From Solirubrobacterales bacterium (GTDB lineage Bacteria; Actinomycetota; Thermoleophilia; Solirubrobacterales; Solirubrobacteraceae): a stretch of DNA of 42,932 nucleotides. The position numbers were made by a program, and so were the translations under genes. Below are positions 1-10,329 of the stretch, one piece after another. The stretch spans positions 1 to 42,932 of the forward strand of contig DAIDJO010000074.1 in the NCBI GenBank assembly GCA_027451345.1, given 5' to 3'. The notes beneath the pieces were generated by a model. It was given only the letters and a program-made list of their open reading frames with translations, was not told the DNA's origin and ran no database searches. Each line of letters begins with the position of its first letter. The first letter of the stretch is position 1.

Positions 1-3513
<3,513 letters not shown>

Positions 3514-3594
3514 GACGGCGACTCCTCGGGCCGATGGGGAAGACGGGAGAGAGCGCGCTGGGAGCCGACGGGGCCCATCGCGCGCGGACTAGCA

Positions 3595-3600
3595 AAGATA
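3595..3600 (-). promoter_or_regulatory. Possible -10 element for rpoB
   Basis: Read on the minus strand the hexamer is TATCTT preceded by TGTGC, resembling an extended -10. It lies about 82 nt upstream of the TTG start of rpoB. No good -35 hexamer stands 16-18 nt upstream, so this is a weak candidate. The whole 3514-3772 interval has no other gene that I can support. Confidence 0.28.
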
Positions 3601-3772
3601 GCACAGGAAAGCAACGCCCCCTGACAGGGCTGTCGGCGCTCACGGACCCCGTCCGCGGCCGCCGCGTATGTGGCGCGGCGCCGGAGGATGGACGGCTACG
3701 GCTATCGGCCGACCGTGAGAGTGTAGGAGGTCGCGCTCGCCCTCGCAAGCGCGAGCCGACCGGTGCGGACGG

Positions 3773-3976
3773 CTAGCCGAGCGCGAGCCGGCGGCGCTCG
3801 ACGCCGCGGAACTCCCGCTGCTCGCGACGGCGCTCGCGGCGCAGCACGGGTCCGCGGGTGTTGCCGATCAGGCGCAGCACATACGCGTCACGGGATGCGC
3901 TGTAGCGAAACACGGGGCGCACGAGCAGGAGCACGGCGCGGGAGACGAAGTGGCGCGGGCGTGGTTCACGAACCAT
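3773..3976 (-). CDS. Small basic protein of unknown function upstream of rpoB
   Basis: A 67-residue minus-strand frame with ATG start and TAG stop, rich in Arg. The core reads FVSRAVLLLVRPVFRYSASR followed by DAYVLRLIGNTRGPVLR; the C-terminal third is almost all Arg and Glu. A hydrophobic patch (about residues 10-22) is too short and too interrupted by Arg to be a clear membrane segment. It sits between rplL and rpoB, on the same strand as both, about 260 nt before rpoB. I do not recognise the family. AGGA lies about 9 nt before the start. It could be a small nucleic-acid-binding or ribosome-associated protein, but that is only a guess from charge and location. Confidence 0.55.
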   Translation of the reverse strand: MVREPRPRHFVSRAVLLLVRPVFRYSASRDAYVLRLIGNTRGPVLRRERRREQREFRGVERRRLALG

Positions 3977-4090
3977 GATCAGATCCTAGTCGCAGAGGGG
4001 TCTCGATTTCCCCGGCACTACCCAGTTTTCAGGAAGTTTTAGCCCGCGCGGGCGAGTGCGAGGGCGGAGACCGGCCCGGGCCGGCGATCC

Positions 4091-4111
4091 GGGCCGGTCC
4101 GGGACCGGCCC
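4091..4111. repeat. Inverted repeat in the divergent intergenic region
   Basis: GGGCCGGTC and GACCGGCCC form a 9-bp perfect stem around a 3-nt loop. Two shorter palindromes, 4042-4053 (GCCCGCGCGGGC) and 4071-4084 (CCGGCCCGGGCCGG), lie just upstream. The cluster stands between the divergent 67-aa gene and the PAP2-like gene. No gene ends here, so these are not terminators by position; an operator or leader structure is possible. Confidence 0.4.
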
Positions 4112-4164
4112 GAGTCGGCATCGAGCGGCGTCTCGGCTCGGTCCACCCGGTAAGGTGCCCGCCC

Positions 4165-4911
4165 GTGCTGGACACGCTCTCGCCGGCCCGCGAGCCGGCC
4201 GCCACCACCTCCCGCTCCGCGATGTCGTACCGGCCGCTCGTCGGCACGGCCGTGCTGCTCGCCCTCGTGGTGGGCGAACGTTGGCTGCTCGCCTCGCACA
4301 CCCTTCCCGGCGACGCCTGGGCGGCGCGCCTGGGGGCGTCTCAGAAGTGGTGGCCCGTGTGGGACATCACCCGGCTCTACCAGCAGGTCGGGCGTCCGCT
4401 CGTCGCCATCGGGGAGGTGCTGGTGATCGCCTGGTGGCTGTGGCGCGGCGGCGAGCGACGGGCCCTGGCCGAGCTCGTCTCCCTCCCGCCCTCCCTGGCC
4501 CGCCTCACCGGCGATGCGCGCGCACTGACCGGCCTGGTGGTCACGCTCGCGGCATCGGTCTGCTGCGGCACGATCAAGATCATCTGCGGCCCCACGCCGT
4601 TCTGGAGGACCCTCCCCCACCACGTCGGCACGAACTTCCCGAGCGGTGTCGTGACCTTCGCCACCGCCACCGGCGGGTACCTCGCGCTCGTGGCCTGGCG
4701 GCGCGGACACCGATGGGCGACGGTCGTGCTCATCGTGGCGATCGCCGGCGCCGGCCCCGCTCGTGTCGTCGGCGGGCAGCACCTCCTGAGCGACGTCATC
4801 GGCGGCTATCTGCTCGGCGTCGCCTGGTTGCTCGCCGCCGGTGCCTATCTGATGGCGCCGGGCGGCACCTCCTCACGCCGGCCGCGCCGGGTGCTCGAGG
4901 CCGCGGACTGA
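4165..4911 (+). CDS. PAP2-family integral membrane protein with altered catalytic motif
   Basis: A 248-aa membrane protein of the type 2 phosphatidic acid phosphatase (PAP2) fold, which normally removes phosphate from lipid or isoprenoid phosphates. The GTG start follows AAGG at suitable spacing; ATG at 4222 is an alternative. Hydrophobic segments lie near residues 24-40, 75-95, 122-140, 160-175, 182-198 and 208-225. Motif 3 is recognisable: R200, H206 and D210 in ARVVGGQHLLSD. Motif 2, usually PSGH, reads PSGV with V162 in place of the histidine that donates a proton. Motif 1 is a degenerate KIICGPTP. The protein may therefore be an inactive or altered PAP2 member. Its 3' end overlaps the convergent gene 4873-5292 by 39 nt. 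Confidence 0.85.
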   Translation: MLDTLSPAREPAATTSRSAMSYRPLVGTAVLLALVVGERWLLASHTLPGDAWAARLGASQKWWPVWDITRLYQQVGRPLVAIGEVLVIAWWLWRGGERRALAELVSLPPSLARLTGDARALTGLVVTLAASVCCGTIKIICGPTPFWRTLPHHVGTNFPSGVVTFATATGGYLALVAWRRGHRWATVVLIVAIAGAGPARVVGGQHLLSDVIGGYLLGVAWLLAAGAYLMAPGGTSSRRPRRVLEAAD

Positions 4912-5292
4912 CCGCTCTCCGGGCTTGGGCGGCGGGTCCGGCGACCGGCCACCACCGCCGCCGAGGTATTCGAACACCCGGGCCTGGAACGGAGTCACCG
5001 GGATGACGCCGCCCGAGAAGGCGGAGAGACTGACGCCGGCGCTGCGACTGCCCGCGGACTCGAGCTCCTCGCCGATGTGCAGCGTGCCGACGGTGACGGC
5101 GAAGATCCACACCTCGCCGGAGTCGGGGCCCAGGCGGGTGTGCTCGCCGGGCGGCAGCAGCGCCGTGCCGGCGAAGCTGACGTCCGCCCACGTGTACCCC
5201 CAGGGGGCGATCGCGCGGGCGACGGCGCTGCGCAGGCGCTCCGGCACCGCGCCGAGCGGGACATCCGACTGGAGGATCGGGCGGGAGGCCAT
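4873..5292 (-). CDS. Hypothetical protein
   Basis: A 139-aa frame I cannot assign to a family. Residues 1-110 look like a folded domain with alternating hydrophobic and polar residues (VSFAGTALLPPGEHTRLG, EVWIFAVTVGTLHIGEEL); the last 30 residues are Gly/Pro/Arg-rich and probably disordered. No signal peptide or membrane segment is seen. It starts with ATG at 5292 directly after a 15-codon frame (5293-5340, starting MDSASAH) whose stop abuts the start, which may be chance. The end overlaps the convergent PAP2 gene by 39 nt. It lies downstream of rplL on the same strand but beyond a strong hairpin, so it is probably transcribed separately. Confidence 0.6.
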   Translation of the reverse strand: MASRPILQSDVPLGAVPERLRSAVARAIAPWGYTWADVSFAGTALLPPGEHTRLGPDSGEVWIFAVTVGTLHIGEELESAGSRSAGVSLSAFSGGVIPVTPFQARVFEYLGGGGGRSPDPPPKPGERSVRGLEHPARPA

Positions 5293-5355
5293 CTAGCCGC
5301 TCCGGGCGGCGTCCGCGGCGTGCGCTGAGGCGGAGTCCATGACGCCAGCTTAAGC

Positions 5356-5387
5356 GAGTGAGGGCGGCCCACGGGCCGCCCTCACTC
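5356..5387 (-). terminator. Hairpin after rplL, probable terminator of rplJ-rplL
   Basis: A 15-bp perfect inverted repeat (GAGTGAGGGCGGCCC and its complement) with only 2 nt between the arms. It begins 24 nt after the rplL stop. No proper U-run follows in the minus direction (CTTAAGC), as is common in high-GC actinobacteria. Confidence 0.75.
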
Positions 5388-5411
5388 ACACGGTCAGGAT
5401 GACGAGCCGAG

Positions 5412-5792
5412 TTACTTGTACTCGACGCTCGCGCCGGCCTCTTCGAGCTCGGCCTTGAGCTTGTCGGCCTCGTCCTTGTCGATGCCCTCCTTGACGGGCT
5501 TCGGGGCGTTGTCGACGAGATCCTTGGCCTCCTTGAGCCCGAGGCCGGTGGCGGCGCGGACGACCTTGATGACCTGGATCTTCTTGTCACCCGCGGCGGT
5601 GAGGATGACGTCGACCGTGCTCGAGCCCTCCTCCTCGGCGGCATCCGCCGCGGGAGCGGCGGCGGCCGGCGCGGCCGCGGCGACGGCGGCGGCGGAGACG
5701 CCGAACGCCTCCTCGAGCGCCTTGATGCGCTCGGACAGCTCGAGGACCGAGATCCCCTTCAGCTCTTCAATCCATTCTTCGGTGGTAGGCAT
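5412..5792 (-). CDS. rplL: 50S ribosomal protein L7/L12
   Basis: L7/L12 forms the mobile stalk of the large subunit and recruits translation GTPases. The 126-aa protein has the usual three parts: N-terminal dimerisation and L10-binding helices (1-33), an Ala/Pro-rich hinge (about 34-52), and the C-terminal domain starting at [20 protein letters not shown] with the factor-binding [12 protein letters not shown]. The start has AGGAG at 8 nt. It lies 24 nt after rplJ on the same strand and ends before a strong hairpin. Length is normal for the family. Confidence 0.98.
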   Translation of the reverse strand: MPTTEEWIEELKGISVLELSERIKALEEAFGVSAAAVAAAAPAAAAPAADAAEEEGSSTVDVILTAAGDKKIQVIKVVRAATGLGLKEAKDLVDNAPKPVKEGIDKDEADKLKAELEEAGASVEYK

Positions 5793-5816
5793 GCGTGGTT
5801 CTCCTGGTGGTACGTG

Positions 5817-6533
5817 TCAGTTGTCGGATGCCGCGGCGTCCTGCGCAGCGGCGTCAGTCTCGGACTCCGCCGCCGCGGCGGCGTCGTCCTCAGTCTCACC
5901 GGCGGCGGCATCGCCCGCCTCGGTCACGGGCGGCGCCTCGGCGGCCGGGGCCTCCGGGGCGGCCGCGTCGTCCGCGGCGGGGGCGGCGGCGGACGCGGAG
6001 GCGCCCTCGCCACCCACCAGCCCCTGGTCGCGGACCTGGCCGAGCGCGATCGCCACGCCCGCGATGAGGGCGTTGAGCGTCCGGGCCAGACCCGACAGCG
6101 GAGCGGCGATCGTGCCGACCAGCTGGGCCTGGAGGACCTCACGCGACGGCAGCTTGGCGATCGCCTCCACGTCGGCCGCGCTGAGCAGCGAGCCGCTCAT
6201 CAGGCCGCCCTTGAAGGCGAGCGGTCCGCGCAGGGCGCGGGCCGTGTCGCTCAGGACCTTGGCCGCGGCGGCGGCGTCACCCTGGACCAGGGCCAGTGCC
6301 GTCGGTCCGACGAGCATCGGCTTGATCTCAGCGATGCCGGCCTGGTCGGCGGCACGCTCGGACAGCGAGTTCTTGGCCACCCGCAGCTTCGTGTCCGAGG
6401 TACGGAGCTTCTCCCGCAGCTCGCCGATCTGGGCGACGGTGATGCCACGGTAATCCAGCGCGAAGACCGCCTCGGCGCTGCCGAGCTCGTCGGCGATCTG
6501 ATCGATCACTGCGGCTTTTTCTTCTCGGTTCAT
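5817..6533 (-). CDS. rplJ: 50S ribosomal protein L10 with long C-terminal tail
   Basis: L10 anchors the L7/L12 dimers to 23S rRNA. The N-terminal domain starts MNREEKAAVIDQIADELG and includes YRGITVAQIGELREKLR and KNSLSERAA, typical of bacterial L10; the stalk-binding helix region is around residues 145-170. The protein is 238 aa, while bacterial L10 is usually about 165-180 aa. The surplus is a C-terminal tail of about 65 residues made almost only of Ala, Pro, Glu, Asp and Thr, ending AAQDAAASDN. The tail has the low-complexity look of the L7/L12 hinge. Directly upstream is a stem-loop leader that may serve autoregulation. Confidence 0.97.
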   Translation of the reverse strand: MNREEKAAVIDQIADELGSAEAVFALDYRGITVAQIGELREKLRTSDTKLRVAKNSLSERAADQAGIAEIKPMLVGPTALALVQGDAAAAAKVLSDTARALRGPLAFKGGLMSGSLLSAADVEAIAKLPSREVLQAQLVGTIAAPLSGLARTLNALIAGVAIALGQVRDQGLVGGEGASASAAAPAADDAAAPEAPAAEAPPVTEAGDAAAGETEDDAAAAAESETDAAAQDAAASDN

Positions 6534-6539
6534 GTTCTC

Positions 6540-6584
6540 GCTCTCTACGAAGAACGCCCGCGTTCACAGGCGGGCGTCGAGAGC
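6540..6584 (-). promoter_or_regulatory. Structured leader of rplJ, candidate L10 autoregulatory site
   Basis: Within the 5' leader of rplJ an outer stem GCTCTC/GAGAGC (6540-6545 with 6579-6584) encloses an 8-bp stem ACGCCCGC/GCGGGCGT around an 8-nt loop. The asymmetric internal loop between the two stems resembles the bulged stem used by known L10 leaders to bind L10-L12. The structure ends 6 nt before the start codon. An RNA covariance search against the Rfam L10 leader would settle this. Confidence 0.5.
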
Positions 6585-6727
6585 AGGCGAACCGGAGGGT
6601 CACCGTGCCGATCGAGGCTCCACCTGCTCAGGACTTACGCGCGAAGGCGGCCGGAGGTCTTGGGCGTCGTCTCTTGCTGGCGGCAGTGTAGTCGATCGGC
6701 GGGCTCCGACGGGCCAGCCCTCCCGAC

Positions 6728-7903
6728 TCAGGCTCGGTGGCGGTTGAAGACGTCGGCGCCGAACACGTGGGTCACGGTCGCCGCGTCCGCGAGCCGCCGC
6801 AGGCCGAACAGCCGCTCCCAGCTCGCCAGCGACGAGTAGTGGTTGTACGGCCGATGGTCGACTGTGCCGCCGCGGATGAACGGTGAGATCAGGAGCGCGC
6901 CGACCCGTCCGCCTCCCGGGCCGCCGATCCCGGCCTGCGCGGCGCCCGGCCCGGGCGCCTCTCCGCAGCAGGCGCTCATGTCGCCCTCGGCCTCGTCGAA
7001 GGTGATCTCGAGCAGCCCGCTCTGCCGGAAGGCGGGAGAGCGGGTGATCAGCGGGACCCAGGTCCGCAGGAAGGCGTCGATGTCGGCCCCCGCCGAGCCG
7101 TGGCCCGGCTGGTTGGCGCACGGAACGTCGTGGCCGTCGTTGCAGAGGTTCGGGGTGATGAAGGAGAAGGCCGGGGTGCTCGCCGCCCGGCGCAGGTCCG
7201 TGGCCAGCCCGGTCGCGCCGTGTGCCGAGGCGGGCATCCTCCCGGAGGGCGTGCCGAGGGGGACGACGTGTGCGTCGCAGTACCCGGGGTGGTCGATCAC
7301 CGAGTGGAAGTAGACGAACGGGTCATGGCGCGCGGCATAGCCGTCGCCCGGGACCGCGGCCTCGGTGCCGTCGGGGCGGTTGATCGGCGGGTGCCCGCAG
7401 AGCGCCGCCTCCCGACTGGGCACGTTGCCCATGTCCTGCATGTATCCCTTCCAGCTCAGGTGGCGGGCGGAGAGCTGGTTGCCGATGGTCAGAACATTCG
7501 CCGGGTACACGCACCCGGTGCCGCTCTCCACGCCGTTGGAGAGCAGCCGGGCGTCGACGAGGTTTCCGAAGGTGGGGCAGTCGGCCTGGTTGGCGATGTT
7601 CGGGGGCTGCCCGGAGACGATCGAGATGTAGTTGTCGGCCGAGGCGTGGCCGGTCGCGTAGTAGTTCTCGAGCAGGATCCCGCGGCGCCGGAGCGTGCGC
7701 GCCAGGTACGGGTCGGCGGCGGGGTCGCCGAAGCTCGAGCCATAGCTCTCGTTCTCGAGCATGATCACGAAGACGTGGCGGATCGGGGGGAGGTGGCGCG
7801 ACGCCGGCAGGCGACTCGCGACGCTGGACCCGCAGGCGCTCAGCAGCGCGACGCTGAGCGCGACGAGGGCGAGGCTCGATCTCTTCCGGAACGCGGCGGA
7901 CAT
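6728..7903 (-). CDS. Lipoprotein phosphoesterase (phospholipase C/acid phosphatase-like family)
   Basis: A 391-aa exported phosphoesterase of the family that includes bacterial phospholipase C and AcpA-like acid phosphatases. An N-terminal signal (residues 1-24) ends in a lipobox, LLSAC, so Cys24 would be lipidated. Family motifs are in order: HVFVIMLENESYGSSFG (catalytic region), NYYATGHASADNYISIVSG, FITPNLCNDGHD, ITFDEAEGD, and PYNHYSSLASWERLFGL near the end. The ENxS and DE motifs are metal-binding in the family. Eight or more cysteines in the mature part suggest disulphides. It sits between rplA and rplJ, separated from rplA by a strong hairpin, so it is likely an independent insertion in the ribosomal cluster. 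Substrate unknown. Confidence 0.9.
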   Translation of the reverse strand: MSAAFRKRSSLALVALSVALLSACGSSVASRLPASRHLPPIRHVFVIMLENESYGSSFGDPAADPYLARTLRRRGILLENYYATGHASADNYISIVSGQPPNIANQADCPTFGNLVDARLLSNGVESGTGCVYPANVLTIGNQLSARHLSWKGYMQDMGNVPSREAALCGHPPINRPDGTEAAVPGDGYAARHDPFVYFHSVIDHPGYCDAHVVPLGTPSGRMPASAHGATGLATDLRRAASTPAFSFITPNLCNDGHDVPCANQPGHGSAGADIDAFLRTWVPLITRSPAFRQSGLLEITFDEAEGDMSACCGEAPGPGAAQAGIGGPGGGRVGALLISPFIRGGTVDHRPYNHYSSLASWERLFGLRRLADAATVTHVFGADVFNRHRA

Positions 7904-7921
7904 GGCCGCTTAAACACGTTA

Positions 7922-7949
7922 GCCCGGCGCCACCACGGGGGCGCCGGGC
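7922..7949 (-). terminator. Hairpin after rplA
   Basis: GCCCGGCGCC and GGCGCCGGGC form a 10-bp stem with an 8-nt loop, 28 nt downstream of the rplA stop. It is followed in the minus direction by TAACGTGTTTAAG, a weak T-rich stretch. It separates the rpmG-to-rplA operon from the phosphoesterase gene. Confidence 0.7.
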
Positions 7950-7977
7950 CAACGAAGCCCTGGTCGGATCGGCGCCG

Positions 7978-8697
7978 TTACGCGGCGACCGGCTCCTCGA
8001 CGATGTCCCGCGTGCGGGACGGGTCGACGCGTACGCCGGGACCCATCGTCGAGGCGAAGGTGACCGAACGGATGTAGCGGCCCTTCGCGGCCGACGGCTT
8101 GGCCCGGATCAGCTCCTCGATCACGGCCTGGTAGTTCTCGAGCAGCGCCCGCTCCTCGAAGTCACGCTTGCCGATCACCATGTGGACGATCGCGTTGCGG
8201 TCGGTGCGGTATTCGACCTTGCCCGCCTTCGACTCCTCGACGGCCCTGGCCACGTCCATCGTCACCGTGCCCACCTTCGGGTTCGGCATCTTGCCCGACG
8301 GGCCCAGGATGCGTCCGAGACGACCGACCACCGGCATCAGGTCCGGCGTGGCGATGGCGACGTCAAAGTCGTCGAAGCCCTCCTGGATGCGGGTGGCGAG
8401 GTCCTCGGCGCCGACCACGTCGGCACCGGCCTCCTCCGCCTCGCGCGCCTTGTCCCCCTGGGCGAAGACGGCCACGCGGACCTCCTTGCCGAGGCCGTTG
8501 GGGAGCGAGATCGTGCCGCGCAGCTGCTCGTCCGCGTGGCGGACGTTCAGGCCGGTGCGCACGTGCACCTCGACCGACTCGTTGAACTTCACGCGCGAGA
8601 GCTGCTTGACGAGCGCGATCGCCTCAGCGGGCGTGTACTCGCGCTCGCGGTCATAGCGCTGGCGCGCCTCCGCGTAGGTCTTGCCGTGCTTTGCCAT
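7978..8697 (-). CDS. rplA: 50S ribosomal protein L1
   Basis: L1 forms the flexible L1 stalk that handles exit of deacylated tRNA, and in many bacteria represses its own operon. The 239-aa protein has the family start [18 protein letters not shown], the domain II region with [20 protein letters not shown], and the signature [21 protein letters not shown]. Length is normal. It follows rplK with 1 nt between stop and start, so the two are translationally coupled. It is the last gene before a strong hairpin. Confidence 0.98.
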   Translation of the reverse strand: MAKHGKTYAEARQRYDREREYTPAEAIALVKQLSRVKFNESVEVHVRTGLNVRHADEQLRGTISLPNGLGKEVRVAVFAQGDKAREAEEAGADVVGAEDLATRIQEGFDDFDVAIATPDLMPVVGRLGRILGPSGKMPNPKVGTVTMDVARAVEESKAGKVEYRTDRNAIVHMVIGKRDFEERALLENYQAVIEELIRAKPSAAKGRYIRSVTFASTMGPGVRVDPSRTRDIVEEPVAA

Positions 8698-8698
8698 C

Positions 8699-9121
8699 TC
8701 AGACCACCTCCACGCCCATCGATCGGGCGGTGCCCGCGATGATCTTCTTCGCCGCCTCGATGTCGTTCGCGTTCATGTCCTGCATCTTCTTCTCGGCGAT
8801 CGCCTCAAGCTGCGCCTCGGTGATCTTCGCCACCTTGTTGCGATGCGGCTCGGCCGAGCCGCGCTCGAGCCCGAGCGCCTGCTTGATCAGGATCGCGGCC
8901 GGCGGCTGCTTGGTGATGAACGTGAACGAACGGTCCTCGTAGACCGTGATCACGACGGGGATCACCGTGCCCATGTCGTTGGCCGTCTGGGCGTTGAACG
9001 CCTTGACGAACTCCATGATGTTGACGCCGTGCTGACCCAGGGCGGGGCCGACCGGCGGCGCGGGGCTGGCCTGTCCGCCAACCGCCTGCAGCTTGATGTG
9101 GGTGAGGACCTTCTTTGCCAT
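8699..9121 (-). CDS. rplK: 50S ribosomal protein L11
   Basis: L11 lies at the GTPase-associated centre with 23S rRNA and is needed for stringent-response sensing. The 140-aa protein has the N-terminal domain with [20 protein letters not shown] (the proline-rich segment facing the thiostrepton site) and the C-terminal RNA-binding domain around [20 protein letters not shown]. Length is standard. It is separated from nusG by 106 nt, which contain two short GC-rich inverted repeats that could form a leader but match no known element that I can show. Confidence 0.98.
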   Translation of the reverse strand: MAKKVLTHIKLQAVGGQASPAPPVGPALGQHGVNIMEFVKAFNAQTANDMGTVIPVVITVYEDRSFTFITKQPPAAILIKQALGLERGSAEPHRNKVAKITEAQLEAIAEKKMQDMNANDIEAAKKIIAGTARSMGVEVV

Positions 9122-9227
9122 TACGGACGCTTCCTAGTTCGAGCGAAATACACGGCGCCGATCGGTGCCGCATCACTGATTTCTCCTAGTGCACCGGCGC
9201 GCGGCCGGGGTACCGGACCTGCGTTGA

Positions 9228-9749
9228 CTACAGCTTCTTCACCTGGTCGAACCCGACCTCGACCGGGGTCTCACGGCCGAAGATCGACACGAGCACCTTC
9301 AGCTTCTGACCGTCCTCGTTGACCTCGGAGATCTCGCCCGAGAAGTCCGAGAGCGGCCCGGAGACGACCTTGATCGACTCGCCGATCGAGAACTGGGCCC
9401 GGCTGCGGGGCCGCTCCGCCGTCTCCTGATGGAGCAGGCGGTCGACCTCGGATTGGGTCAGCGGCACCGGCTCGTTGGAGGCGCCGACGAATCCGGTGAC
9501 GCCCGGGGTTCCCTTGACGAGCGCCCACGAATCCTCGTTCAGTTCCATGTTGACCAGCACGTAACCGGGCATCGTGCGGCGCTCGACCGTGACCTTCTGG
9601 TTGTCCTTCATCTCGGACACCGACTCGGTCGGAACGACGATCTGGCGCACGGAGCGCTGCTGGCCCAGCGACACGACCCGGTGCTCCAGGTTGTGCTTGA
9701 CCTTGTTCTCGTGGCCTGAGTATGTGTTGACGACGTACCAGCGAAACAT
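9228..9749 (-). CDS. nusG: Transcription termination/antitermination factor NusG
   Basis: NusG binds RNA polymerase and links it to ribosome or Rho. The 173-aa protein has an NGN domain (MFRWYVVNTYSGHENKVKHN to about residue 110, including MPGYVLVNMEL and TPGVTGFVG) and a C-terminal KOW domain (FSIGESIKVVSGPLSDFSG to the end). It lacks the long acidic N-terminal extension found in mycobacterial and streptomycete NusG, so it has the compact form. It starts 14 nt after secE in the usual secE-nusG order. Confidence 0.97.
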   Translation of the reverse strand: MFRWYVVNTYSGHENKVKHNLEHRVVSLGQQRSVRQIVVPTESVSEMKDNQKVTVERRTMPGYVLVNMELNEDSWALVKGTPGVTGFVGASNEPVPLTQSEVDRLLHQETAERPRSRAQFSIGESIKVVSGPLSDFSGEISEVNEDGQKLKVLVSIFGRETPVEVGFDQVKKL

Positions 9750-9763
9750 TTCGTTATTGCCTA

Positions 9764-10024
9764 CTAGAGGATCAGATTCATCAATTTTGAGGCGACGAGA
9801 TCAGCGACGCCGAGGAAGATGCCGGCGACCAGCACGAAGCCGAGGACGACCCCCGTGGCCTGCATCACCTGACGGCGATCGGGCCAGTGGACGCGCTGGA
9901 GTTCCTTCCAGGACCCGCGCAGGAACCCGACAAGCCTAGCGGCTTGAGACACCCGCTGCTCGGCGGCGGGCGCCTCGCCGTATGAGGCCCCTTGGGGCTC
10001 GCTGAGAGGCTCGGGACCAGCCAT
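9764..10024 (-). CDS. secE: Preprotein translocase subunit SecE
   Basis: Small essential subunit of the SecYEG channel. The 86-aa protein has a polar N-terminal part (1-28), the conserved amphipathic segment GSWKELQRVHWPDRRQVMQA and a single transmembrane helix (about residues 56-78). This matches the one-helix SecE of most bacteria. It lies 21 nt downstream of rpmG and 14 nt upstream of nusG. Confidence 0.96.
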   Translation of the reverse strand: MAGPEPLSEPQGASYGEAPAAEQRVSQAARLVGFLRGSWKELQRVHWPDRRQVMQATGVVLGFVLVAGIFLGVADLVASKLMNLIL

Positions 10025-10045
10025 CGTCGACGCCTGGACGCGCGC

Positions 10046-10210
10046 CTAGCGAGTCTCGCGGTGCGCGGTGTGCCGCTTGCACCACCGGCAGTACTTGCGA
10101 AGCTGCAGCCGCTCAGGGTTGTTGCGCTTGCTCTTGTTCGTCTGGTAGTTGCGGCGCTTGCACTCCTCGCACGCGAGGGTGGCAGCGATCCGAACGTCTC
10201 CACGGGCCAT
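10046..10210 (-). CDS. rpmG: 50S ribosomal protein L33, zinc-binding form
   Basis: A 54-aa ribosomal protein. [20 protein letters not shown] is followed by [10 protein letters not shown] and [17 protein letters not shown]. Cysteines 14, 17, 41 and 44 form two CxxC pairs, so this is the zinc-ribbon (C+) form. It heads the secE-nusG-rplK-rplA run, as in many actinobacteria. Starts at ATG 10210; the Shine-Dalgarno match is weak (GGGGACG). Confidence 0.96.
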   Translation of the reverse strand: MARGDVRIAATLACEECKRRNYQTNKSKRNNPERLQLRKYCRWCKRHTAHRETR

Positions 10211-10260
10211 GTGTGTCGTCCCCGAAAGGTGTTGGAAAGAATGCTCTGGCCGGGGCTGTG

Positions 10261-10278
10261 GGCGTGCTGGCGCACGCC
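10261..10278 (-). terminator. Short hairpin downstream of the dehydrogenase gene
   Basis: GGCGTGC and GCACGCC form a 7-bp stem with a 4-nt loop. It lies about 50 nt after the end of the 2-hydroxyacid dehydrogenase gene and about 50 nt before rpmG. It could end the former's transcript or belong to the rpmG leader. No U-run is visible. Confidence 0.3.
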
Positions 10279-10294
10279 ATCCGGCGCTGCGCGG

Positions 10295-10300
10295 AGTGTA
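10295..10300 (-). promoter_or_regulatory. Possible -10 element for the rpmG operon
   Basis: On the minus strand the site reads AGCCGCTACACT, giving TACACT 85 nt before the rpmG start. The same AGCCGCTAC or GCCGCTAC context precedes both tRNA-Ser genes in this window. No convincing -35 hexamer is visible. Confidence 0.35.
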
Positions 10301-10329
10301 GCGGCTGGTCGCGGGCCGAGCCCGTCCGC

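Noticed and set aside
4042..4111. Terminator
   Set aside because: Genes on both sides diverge from this point, so no transcript known here ends in it.
5293..5340. 15-codon leader peptide before the hypothetical gene at 4873
   Set aside because: Starts and stops fit, but there is no ribosome site or codon pattern (no run of one amino acid) to support attenuation; mentioned only in the gene entry.
8699..9227. An L11/L1 leader RNA in the nusG-rplK gap
   Set aside because: Two short GC-rich inverted repeats exist but no arrangement I can match to a known r-protein leader.
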